In this document: in pieces, positions 11,683 to 21,500 of the stretch
How the letters are laid out: every line of letters begins with the position of its first letter
Position numbering within the stretch: the first letter of the stretch is position 1
Source of the DNA: Colias croceus
Taxonomy: Eukaryota; Arthropoda; Insecta; Lepidoptera; Pieridae
Reading direction: 5' to 3'
Length of the DNA stretch: 64,000 nucleotides
NCBI RefSeq assembly: GCF_905220415.1
Contig: NC_059546.1
Span: 9,238,001-9,302,000 of the forward strand
Notes under the pieces: generated by a model
What the model saw: the letters and a program-made list of their open reading frames with translations, nothing else
What the model was told of the DNA's origin: nothing
Database searches by the model: none
Program-made: the position numbers and the translations under genes

Positions 11683-14600
11683 TCACCGCACGCGGCCCGA
11701 GGGAGACCTCAGGTGCGAGCGAATGTATCCGGTTCGGTAGTCCACGGTGTCTCGGTTTCGGCCGGAGCCGTCATGCCCGCGTTGACGACGACGGCTCCAT
11801 CTGTATAGCACGGGCTTTATGGAACTCATGTTGCGGGACACGGTCTTTGTATTCAATCTCTCTGTTATTAATAAGCTGGCAACATTTATATTTTTCAAGA
11901 AATGTGTTTAGGCTTACCAGCTAACAACGTTTTTTTTTTATATTTTTTTTCTATTTCTATTCGAATAGTGTAGATAGATTGAATATAAAGACCGATTGTT
12001 AGCATTTTGAGGGAAATAAATATTCCTGCATAAAAATTTCATTCTAGCTTATTCCCATCTAACAGTAAAAATAATACATATTAAGAGCACCCTTTATAAT
12101 AATAAAATAGTTCACAGTAAATATATATTTGAAAGCATTGTCAAACCCAATTATTTACAACTCATATTTCTGTCTTAGCTCTTTCTATCCCAATCCCAAT
12201 ACAATATAAACTAGCATTAACACACTTTTAAGGTACACACGCGAAAATTACAAACAAAATATTTTCAACCGTTAAGGGTGTATGGAACTAACTACGAATC
12301 ATTCACGAGTACAAAACTCATATAACTTTATGACTGCATTTATTCTACGTATCGCATCCTAAGGGAAGTCCACACGATGAGAATGAACTCGATCTATCGA
12401 TTTTCTTATATCTATAGCTAATGACACAATATACACACACAACCAGTAGGGAAACTTCATACAACACGTTCTAAATGGCTCACGCACACAGGCAAGCGTG
12501 TTTACTACAATCGTAAGGGTATTATTACAATTGACAGATATAAGAATACCCTTACGACCATAGAAATCTAAATAACAAGACACTAGAAGTCGTACTCGTG
12601 CGTGACCTTGTCGCCACTCAGGTGACTTTCACACCACCAGTGTGTTCGTTACTGTTCAGTTGCTCTGGAGACGTATGAGTGTAAACATGGTGTGTTTCAG
12701 CATTTCCCATTGCGGAAATTCTTCCACGAGTTGTAATTATACTAATAAAGGAATAATATTTCATCGGTAAATATTTTTTTTAGAAATGATGCAGTTTTTC
12801 CTTAAAATTATAGAAAATTTACAAGTATTACGAGTGTCATCATAGTAATCGAAATAACAATGAATGACACAGTCGACCATTCTTATTATCACGTTTGACA
12901 CAAATTTCAACCTTATTTCTATGAGTTTACGTTCAAAGTTCAGTTTCCATTGAAAATTAACAACCTCTGTTGTAGAAGTCTCATATACGTCTTGTTATTT
13001 AGATTTCTATGCTTACGACTCTCGTGAGCGTGACGTGAGCCATTTCGAACGTGTTGTATAAAATTTACCTACTGGTTGTATCTGTATATTGTGCTAATGA
13101 TTTGGACAGATGTATACACACAACACTACGGGGTCGTTCGATACCTGTGGACACGTAAACCAAATCAGCCATGTAGTCCGTATTGTGTTGTCGGTGGAGT
13201 CTGTCCTTTCTCAATTTGTAGTGTTCCCTAACAAATTACATTCATACAATGTTGTTAGACCATCTCATCGTCTGTACGAACTTAATGTTAATAATTTAAG
13301 CCAATTACTCTATTCCACCATATTTCAAAAATAATAATTTAAGACTCATAGAGCAAAAATAGTAAGTAAGTAAGCAGAAAACCAATTTCATATTTTTCCT
13401 TCAAAATTGAGGGTAGTTTCACAACTCGTTTGAAAAATTGGCTTATTTCCCAACAAATTTTACCTCCATCTTTAAACAGCCTCTACACTAATTATTTATT
13501 ACCCACATATGTAGGAGAAAGGAGAAGTGAGTTTGTAATAATACAAACTCTTTCGCTCCCCCCTTCCAAAGTCTACCCATACTATAAAAAATACCTTCAA
13601 AATTTCCCATATATCCCCTGCCCCCACCCCAACACATACAAGCGAGACGATAGCCAAGCGCGGATCTAGCAAGGTGCCAAACCTGAGCAACCTCATGATG
13701 TAATCGGGCCAGTTGTCCGGGAACATGACGAGGAAGAAGCCCACAGCTATTAGAATTATACCAGATAACTTCATGCCCTCGAAGCACACGCCGTAGAACG
13801 CCACGTCCAATGCTGGAATAAATTTAATGAACAGATAGTTTCGAACATTTCAAATACCAATTTTTTACTCTTTTTTATAAAACAATAAGTGATTCAAATT
13901 CTTAGCATAGAGGAAAGATTCCGAAAGGCCTACTGTCGGTAGCTGTGTATAAATAGAAAAAGTTAAAAACTTTTAGAAATACAGACAGGATCGCTGATTT
14001 CTATTTTCCCATGGAATTAAATGACAAAATAGTAGTGCCACACTGCTGCCCATGCGCAAGTGGAAAAAGATAGGGGACCACGATATTTTCTCTATTACAA
14101 CGTTCCCTTTTAAAAAAGTATGAATAGAAAGTGATGGACACTTACCAGCAGAAACGGGAACAGCCGTGATGAGTGCGAGCGAGACGAATATATTGTATGT
14201 CACCAAATTGCCGAATTGGAAACCCATGTGAAACACTGAAATTATATAAAGTTAAAAATGGTTACAACAATTGGACGTAAGAAAAGAATTTTATAGTTTG
14301 TGAAAAAGTGCAGACTGAAAAACTTAAAATATATTACATTTCAAATAGAGCACAATATTTTACGCTTTGATATATTACGTATATTCATTTAAACACTTTG
14401 CATCCTTAGCTAGAGCTGCTCTACATTATCCATCCCTCTAGCTAGCGCTGCTCTGCACGCTTTATCTAAAGAGATAAGCCGCTGTACATACTCTCTATCC
14501 CTCTAGCTAGAGCTACAGCCGCTCTAAATTCTCTCTATCCCACTAGCTAGAGCTAGAGCCGCTCTACATACTCTCTATCCCTCTAGCTAGAGCTAGAGCT

Positions 14601-17600
14601 GCTCTAAATTATCCGTTGCTCTAGCTAGAGCTGCTCTACATACTCTATCTTTTTACCTAGAGCTGCTCTACATACTATCTATCCCTATAGCTAGAGCTGG
14701 AGCTGCACTACATACTCTCTACCCCTATAGCTAGAGCTAGAGCTGCTCTACACGTACCTAGCATAGCAACACTGGCGATCAACAGGTGCATCCACGGCAT
14801 CCTGTGCGCGGGCAGCAGCTCGGTCCCCGTGAGGTAGAGCGCGAGGCACACCGGCCACAGTAGAGTGGCATTGACCACGCCCAGTATGGAGAAGAATAAC
14901 GCGCGCTGGCCCGTGTTCACTTCGCCCATCACTTTTCGAAATAGCACCTGTTTGGAAGTTTTTTTTTCACATAAGTGCCAATTCGGGTAGTTTCAGAAGA
15001 TGACTTATATCTGTAACGCTGTGCGGTATATAATTTGTAAATTTTTGATTTTGTATGGTATGGACTACATACTTCTCATGTACCTAATAAATTATATGAG
15101 TCCTCTGGTTAATTACTAGTTTAACGAGCTACCAACTCAACGATCCGTAATAATGGTAGGTTCGAAACAATTTAAAGAATACTAAAATTGCTAAGTTAGT
15201 GTAACTGTTTAGGTACGGGCAGTAAAGCTCTTATTCTCGCTATAATAACCATTTTATTCAATCTCAATATTTATAAACTTGAAATCCATAATAACCCTAA
15301 ATATAGAAAGCATGTAATAAAAAATCAATCGCCAAGAAAGTCGTATTAAAGAAATAAACGCAATCAAAGTTTGCGTTAAAATAATAATATTGTTGTGTTT
15401 ATCGAAATATGGGGTCACAGGCAACGTACTATTAGTTAGCTGCCCTTAATGTGATATGACACGCCACACTCGTACAATTCAAAGAAAAACGTCAATCAAA
15501 ATTAAATGCTCATTTAAAAACAAGGTACCTAGGTAATTATTTATTTTAAATTATTATTGGAATTGCAATATTTTGAACATATTATGCGTAAACCTACACC
15601 TAGTAAACATGTTGCAAAAGCTGTCTTAGTTTTTGTGTCCTAATAAAATATAATACTGGTCAATATTTACGGAATTATAAAATCTCACAAGCAAAAATTT
15701 GGTTAATTTTTTATCTATGGTGTAATTATAAAAACTCCCGTAGTTTTGAAGATCAATACCGCTAGTAGTTTCAGAACCGGTTTCTAAGAATTGGAACAAT
15801 CAATTAATCGTGCATAATTCATAAGGTTCGGCTGAAAGTTCAGAAGTTTAACATAGTTTGATGTGATGAGGGTACTCAAACAAAAGTCAGTAATTTATCC
15901 AACATTGAAACGAGGAAAGTTATTAAAGTGTTTGATATAATAATCATAAATAGGACCTTGATTAATTAACTCAAAAGTCATTTGAATACGTAATCTTGAT
16001 TTGGGCAAACACAATCGGACCTCGTGTACCGAGATCGCGTGTTTGAGATGTTTTGGTGATTTATCAAACATTCAAAGCACGCAATCTTAAAAACTATAAG
16101 AAATGGACTTACAATAATAAAGTTTTGTGTAGTTTCATATTTTCAAGGTTATCGGAATATCGTTTCATTTCTATTCAATTATAATAAGGATCCGAATACA
16201 CAAACTTTAAACAGGCTGGCAGGATGCAATGTCAATAATCATGAGAGAAATAATAAATAAAATTTAAACTCCTATCATAATCGATTTGCAACAAATTTTG
16301 TAGATCTGTCCACACATACCTTGAATATAGCGAAGCCGGCTGCCGCGCACGCAGCGAGCACAACACCGCCGAGCGTCGAGTTGCCCGTGATGCCGTCCAT
16401 GTACGCGAGTAGTGCGATGCCCGTGTCGCACAGGATCGCCGCCACGATCTGTACAGATATACCAGTCTGTATAGGTATGGTCCTTCGAGCCGGATTCGTA
16501 CTTATTACAGTGTTATAATCAAAGATGCAGAGTGGTCCTTTGAGCCGGATTTGTACACATTTTTTTAAAGCTAAGATATAATTACGTCGAATTCCTAGTT
16601 CCTACCGACTAAAACCTCACTGTGTACCAACGCACTGCTTGAGACGGGATGCGGAAACACTATCGCAATCTTCCGCATGAATATAGATACATAGTGGTAC
16701 TGATCCCTGAACTACATTCTTACCTACACTATTGCTATTACAGATGTAGATAGTAGTCATTAAAGCCGGATTCGTAGTTATTCTAGTGTTATGACATATG
16801 CACAGAATGGTCCTTCGAGCCGGATTCATACGTTTGCTAATGTTTTTACTTTGGCGGGTAGAAAATATTTACCTATATTTTTGTGTTTGATCTTCGGACT
16901 ATTTTATTCTATTTAAGACGGTATTAGTAAACAAGAATCGAAAGGGATTTTATTTTCGCTATAACTTCAATTACGAATTAATAAATTAACACATAATAGT
17001 AAGTAGAACAATAACTTACCCGGACACCCACAAACTGCTCATGTAGTATGACCCAAGAGAGCAAGTAGATACAGGAGACATTGGTTGCGAACAGAGCCAC
17101 CACGTCCGTGGAGAGCAATATCTTTAGAGCGTACGTGTACATGTAGATGGTCACAACCCACAGCAGGCAGAACAGCCCGCAGCGACTGAGGAAACGGGCT
17201 GGCGGACAAAGGAATTGATTATTATAAGTTTATTTTTATATCAATCTATTGATTTATTTATTAAAAAAATTGGTACTTTTGGTAGAATACCACTCTTTGC
17301 ATAGCTAGTCTTCCTGTTAATGAGAAAGCTTTCTAACAAGGAATAGTTTTAAATCATCAAGGTTCAGTAATGCTGTTGATTAGCCATTGTGAAAACATTA
17401 TATAAAACGAAAGTATAAGAAAGTAGTGACTAAACATTTTCAATTTTTAACTGCTGAATAATGTATTTTAGTATGCTGAATGTTTACATTAGTATAAATT
17501 GTGTCATTAAGTAAATATTTTGATTATTTAAATTTTTAACTATACTTACCAAAAGTGAAGCCCTTTTCTTTGAAGTCATTAAATGCATCGCATGCAATGG

Positions 17601-20600
17601 CGTTAGCTGATTTACACTTATTATGTATAAGTACCACAATAAGATATATCGGATAGAACAATATAAGCCAGTTGGTACAGAACCATGCTGTGAAGAATGG
17701 CGCATTGTACAAATGCTGAAACAATTTGTTTTATTATAATTTACATGTAACAAGTACAAAAACATAGCCTTTATTCATTTTCTTAACAATACTATAGATG
17801 GTGCTAAGACATTAAGTTGGTTAGGTACACAAATGTTAAATAATATCAAAATAACATGTAACTATATGAATGAGCTGTATAACCTTTTATATGTCGCCGT
17901 CATCTGGTTGAATCTGCTATTAGATTGAATGACTAGCGCATTCATTGAATGACTAGCGCATTCATTGAATGACGACATTCAATTGAATGACTAGGCTGAA
18001 TGTTGATTAAAAAAGAGTCACTCAACATCCAAATAGTTTGTAATATAGGCTATAGCCCTTACATATAGAAAGCCCAGAACGTTTTTCATGCTCGGCATAT
18101 TGTTGAATGACTAGCGAGATCATTGAATGACAACAAAATTTACTTTTTAACCGACTTCAAAAAAAAGGAGGAGGTTATCAATTCGGCCGGTATGTTTTTT
18201 TTTTATGTATGTACACCGATTACTCCGAGGTTTCTGAACCGATTTACGTGATTCTTTTTTTGTTCGATGCGGGATGGTGTCGAATTGGTCCCATAAAAAA
18301 TTTATTCGGATAGGCCCAGTAGTTTTTATTTTATGAGCATTTTTGTCTGTATTTGTTAATGTTGCAAGTGCAAGTTTGAAGTCGGTTGTTTTTAACGCAG
18401 TTATCACTTGTTCCAAACATTCACAAGCAGATGGTTGCATTGAAATAAAAAAAAAAAAACCACAAATCTAACTTAGCCCATCCAGTTATCCAAACCAACA
18501 ACTATGCTAAATGACATTAACTAGTCCAAGACTTATGTTACATTTAACAACATTCTTTAGTCATTCAATTAAATGTTGTCATTCATTGAAGGCACTAGTC
18601 ATTCAATCAAATAGCAAATTCAACCAGATGCCTGCAACATGTACAAAACCTAATATACCTACATTGTACTACTTATATTATTTAGTGCAAGTTTGTGAGG
18701 ATGGATCTTTCTGTATATGATTGTTTGTTACTTCTGTGAAACAGCTGATACAATATATTATATGAAATACATTTAATTAAAAAAGTAACAATATATGTAA
18801 CTAGCTTTCCACCCGCGGCATCGCCCGCGCAGTCAAAGAAAAACCCGCATCGTTCCCGTTCCCGTGGGATTTCCGGGATAAAACCTATCCTATGTCCTTT
18901 CTCCGGTATCAAAATGTCTCTATGCCAAATTTCATGAAAATTGGTTCAGTAGTTAAAGCGTGATTGAGTAACAGACAGACAGACAGACAGAGTTACTTTC
19001 GCATTTATAATATTAGTATGGATTAGTAAAAATATAGTTTTACCCACAAACACACAAATGAAGCCAGTAGCTTACTAGTTTTTTCACATGTAAAAATAAG
19101 TTTTTAGAAAAAAAAAGGCATGGTAGCTATCCAAATATATGATTAATGAATGGATATTTCTGAAGAAAGTGTATAGGTACAATATGTTTCTAGTGAATTG
19201 TTTTTATAAAATAAAAAATTTTTTTTTGAATTATTGGAATAAATAATTTATTTTTCCACTTATTTACAACACAATATGACACAAGCACATACTATTAATT
19301 CTACAATTCTTAAATTTTTGTACATTTTAAGCTATTGCATAGCTTCTATCGCGGGCCTTGGGTGCGGGGACCGAATCCAGAAATTGCGTAACGAAAAACC
19401 TCACGCTCCCCACTACGACGGGCACGGAGGTGTGGCTTGAAGGCATGCTATGCTATGCAATAGCTTTACCGCGGCAGTCCCCGAGTGCCATACGTCACAT
19501 CACGTCATAAGATTTGACCACATCAGGAAAGCAACCAACTAGCAACTATGCTAAATATTATTCATGGTTTTTGTGTCTACAGAAGCTTGGCATTTATACA
19601 ATTATCCAATTATGGACTGATACATGAATTAAAAATAGTGTTTTATTGTTTCTTACTATTAAGTATGAAATATTAGTATTATTTAATGACTCATAACAGT
19701 AATACAGTTATGGTTATTATATACTAGTTAAACGCCCGCAGCTTCGCCCGCTTTGTCTAAAACCTAATTAATTATATACTAAAACCTTCCTCTTGAATCA
19801 CTCTATCTATTGAAAAAACTGCATCAAAATCAGTTGCGTAGTTTTAAAGATTTAAGCATACAAAGGGACATAGGGGCAGAAAAAGCAACTTTGTTTTATA
19901 CTATGTAGTGATAAGTGAACACATCTAACAGTAAAGTTAATACTCACATGTGTGCGAAATCTTGATGTGTAATTATTGAACATAGAAAAATCTGCACTAT
20001 GTATAGGGGAGTAGTCTTGTAAGTATAGATATTTTATACAATGGGTCACTGTTACCCATGAAGCAACCAATGTAAGCGTAACACAAACTCCATAGTAGAT
20101 CTGGAGACAATACAACCATTTAGGAGCTCATAAATAAATAAGTGTATATATAAAAAATACTTCAAATATTCTGTGTGATATAAAATATGTATCATGGATA
20201 TTTTGTGCATTTCTCTGTGATATTATTGATATTTGACAGTATTTTCTTATAGTATTATTACATTTTTGGAGACAGTTCTTAATTATATTATAATGTTTAA
20301 TGTATGCTGTATTTTTACTTACCTTTTTAGCGATCTTTGAACAGCAGCGTGGGCAACGTTTATCTCGTAGCTGCCTTTCTTCATCCTGACTGCTTGCAGC
20401 TGACTCGCTAAAGGTTTGCTGTAAAGAGGGCTGGGTAGTAAGAGGAGGTGCGGAAGACACGGAGGTCTGTGGCGTAAGGGGTGCTCGAGGGCTCAACGGT
20501 GTCGGGGGCCCATTCGGACGCTCACGTTCTACATCAATACTTCGATCAGTCTCAACTTCTTCGCTTGTAATTATAACGGACGGTGCTCGTACTCTTTTCG

Positions 20601-20637
20601 GATTAAAGATTGTAGGGACGTCTCCATCCCTTGCCAT
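11683..20637 (-). CDS. SLC35F3/4-like: SLC35F3/F4-like multi-pass solute carrier (9 exons)
   Basis: Exons in transcript order: 20637-20323, 20100-19948, 17715-17550, 17198-17020, 16448-16320, 14947-14758, 14235-14146, 13812-13683, 11800-11683. All junctions are GT-AG and phases agree, giving 489 aa plus TGA. SLC35F3/F4 belong to the drug/metabolite transporter (EamA/DUF914) family; F3 is proposed to carry thiamine, but the insect substrate is unknown. Residues 1-105 are a soluble Ser/Pro-rich cytosolic tail with a CPRCC motif. About ten hydrophobic segments follow. Family-like stretches include NAPFFTAWFCTNW, STDVVALFATNVSCIYLLSW, HEQFVGVRIVAAIL, FFSILGVVNATLLWP and GFFLVMFPDNWPDYIMRLLR. The terminal exon gives a basic tail ending HLRSPSGRVR. 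Its donor (CAG|GTTTGG at 13683) is weak, but the junction restores phase exactly. An NYT glycosylation sequon lies in the loop after the first membrane segment. Intron 2 is a transposon mosaic. The gene diverges from mask and converges on esc. Confidence 0.92.
12412..13101. repeat. Large imperfect inverted repeat in the last SLC35F intron
   Basis: The left arm 12412-12584 and right arm 12990-13101 are reverse complements over blocks such as CAACCAGTAGG, ACAACACGTTC, AAATGGCTCACG and AGAAATCTAAATAACAAGAC. The left arm carries about 50 extra bases that themselves form a 13-bp perfect hairpin (TCGTAAGGGTATT at 12511 with its complement ending 12557). The spacer is about 400 bp. It may be an old foldback transposon. 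No target duplication was found. Confidence 0.7.
14400..14752. repeat. Minisatellite of CTAGCTAGAGC units abutting an SLC35F donor site
   Basis: About eight imperfect 36-42-bp units, each with a core like CTAGCTAGAGCTGCTCTACA followed by TACTCTCTATCCC. Units contain the CTAGCTAG palindrome and can self-pair. On the minus strand the array starts within ten bases of the exon 6 donor (exon ends 14758). Confidence 0.85.
16463..16830. repeat. Tandem repeat next to the SLC35F exon 5 acceptor
   Basis: The block GGTCCTTCGAGCCGGATTC recurs at about 16478, 16531 and 16811, with a partial copy (AAGCCGGATTCGTA) near 16763. It is often followed by TTATTnnAGTGTTATnA and a CAGA-rich segment. Two pairs of units sit about 230 bp apart, so the region looks like a small duplicated dimer. 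It lies in intron 4, within 20 bases of the acceptor for the exon starting at 16448. Confidence 0.65.
17901..18630. mobile_element. TIR/foldback element interrupted by a second MITE
   Basis: The left end starts CATCTGGTTGAATCTGCTAT and the reversed right end starts CATCTGGTTGAATTTGCTAT. Similarity continues for over 100 bp through repeats of ATTGAATGACTAGCGCATTC. The middle (18149-18410) is a different element with its own ends. No clear target duplication was found. It lies in SLC35F intron 2. Confidence 0.7.
18149..18410. mobile_element. MITE with AACCGACTTC ends (copy 1)
   Basis: The element begins AACCGACTTCAAAAA and a reversed AACCGACTTC lies at its other end (GAAGTCGGTT ending 18387). 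A family-shared tail, GTTTTTAACGCAGTTATCAC, follows. A second copy lies at 56284-56549 in opposite orientation with closely matching interior, so the shared unit defines the boundaries. A short open frame inside is a by-product of the repeat. Confidence 0.75.
18801..19022 (-). mobile_element. Non-autonomous Helitron in SLC35F intron 2
   Basis: On the minus strand it starts TCCATACTAATATTATAAAT and ends GGTGGAAAGCTAG, inserted between A and T with no duplication. The terminal segment includes the GC-rich GCGGGCGATGCCGCGGG. A short CAGA microsatellite lies near the 5' end. It is non-coding and matches the common lepidopteran Helitron arrangement. Confidence 0.75.
19329..19466. repeat. Short GC-rich dispersed repeat with AAGCTATTGCATAGC ends (copy 1)
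   Basis: A 138-bp block starts AAGCTATTGCATAGC and ends with its reverse complement, GCTATGCAATAGCTT. The interior is GC-rich (GCGGGCCTTGGGTGCGGGGA, then AACGAAAAACCTCACGC). The first 79 bp recur almost unchanged at 45615-45693. No ORF is present and the superfamily is unknown. Confidence 0.7.
19724..19911 (-). mobile_element. Non-autonomous Helitron ending 37 bp from SLC35F exon 2
   Basis: On the minus strand it starts TCACTACATAGTATAAAACA and ends with a GCGGGCGAAGCTGCGGGCG hairpin region followed by CTAG, inserted between A and T. The interior (TCTTTAAAACTACGCAACTG, GATTCAAGAGGAAGG) is shared with copies at about 21100-21247 and 55656-56000. The family may be autonomous elsewhere; this copy is non-coding. 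Confidence 0.75.
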
Positions 20638-21099
20638 ATTGTTGTTATTTAAAACATCTTGATGATTTCAGCCATTCTACTTCCAGTTTTCACTAAATTT
20701 AATTTAAAATATCTTTCGCAAAAAACATAAATATAATGGAATTAATAATTCTTCCATCGCTCCCATTAATATCATTACAGTATGTATTTAAAATGATTAA
20801 AAATTATTGTCACAATTTACAGACAGCGCTCAACCACAAAATACTTGTAATAAAAACATTTTCCACCGTAAACTTTTCACCGTAAACCCATTTTCTAAAT
20901 TTTCCTATTTTCGTCTCAAAAGTCAAAGCTCAAAGCTGCATTGCACGATAGAGATGGGAAGATATTTGCTATTGCCAGTATTAAAATTAATTTCATGTGC
21001 GAGTCATGTTGTGTGTTGTACACTAATAAGACGTAACAATACATGTGAAAGAGTGTTATGGGTCATTTCTATTTAATATTTTAACTCTAAGTATTTTAA

Positions 21100-21247
21100 T
21101 AATTTGTCTATGTCCTTAAATCTTTAAAACTACGCAACGGATTTTGACGTGGTTTTTTTAACAGATAGATTGATTCAAGAGGAAGGTTTTAATATATAAT
21201 TTATTAAGTTTTAGACAAAGCGGGCGAAGCCGCGGGCGGTTAGCTAG
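21100..21247 (+). mobile_element. 5'-truncated Helitron copy
   Basis: Opposite in orientation to the 19724-19911 copy, it shares AAATCTTTAAAACTACGCAA, GATTCAAGAGGAAGG and a 3' end of CGGGCGAAGCCGCGGGCGG followed by TTAGCTAG and T. No TC start is visible, so the 5' end is probably lost. The LTR retrotransposon inserted 29 bp beyond its 3' end. Confidence 0.7.
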
Positions 21248-21276
21248 TATACTATAATTTATTATAATAATACTAC

Positions 21277-21443
21277 TGTGAAGTATAAACATAGATAATA
21301 AATAGTTTTCATTTCATATATTATCTGTTGTCACTTTGATTCTTTGACACTTGTACGATTGCATCATAATTCATTGTTCGTTGTTCAATAAAACCGCTCA
21401 TCATATTTTCTCGGACCTTTTATTTAACAATCACTACGTTGCA
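21277..21443 (+). repeat. 5' LTR (167 bp)
   Basis: The LTR begins TGTGAAGTATAAACATAG and ends CACTACGTTGCA. It includes a AATAAA (TTCAATAAAACC) that can serve as R-region poly(A) signal in the 3' copy. The short length suits mag-like gypsy lineages. Confidence 0.95.
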
Positions 21444-21458
21444 TGGTGTCAGAAGCGG
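21444..21458 (+). promoter_or_regulatory. Primer-binding site of the LTR element
   Basis: TGGTGTCAGAAGCGG follows the LTR end directly. Its complement ends in ...GACACCA, as expected for a tRNA 3' end with CCA. From memory it resembles a leucine tRNA acceptor arm, but the tRNA identity was not checked. Confidence 0.75.
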
Positions 21459-21500
21459 TTGTAAAGTATGTAATAAGAAAATATATGAGAAAGCTGTGAA

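Noticed and set aside
13499..13682. SLC35F ending by reading straight on from the exon at 13683-13812
   Set aside because: Read-on gives an AT-rich unlikely tail. Splicing at 13683 to 11800 restores phase and gives a basic C-terminus with total length divisible by three.
18147..18440. 97-codon minus-strand frame (and a near copy at 56321-56548)
   Set aside because: Same protein in two places because both are copies of one MITE; no domain.
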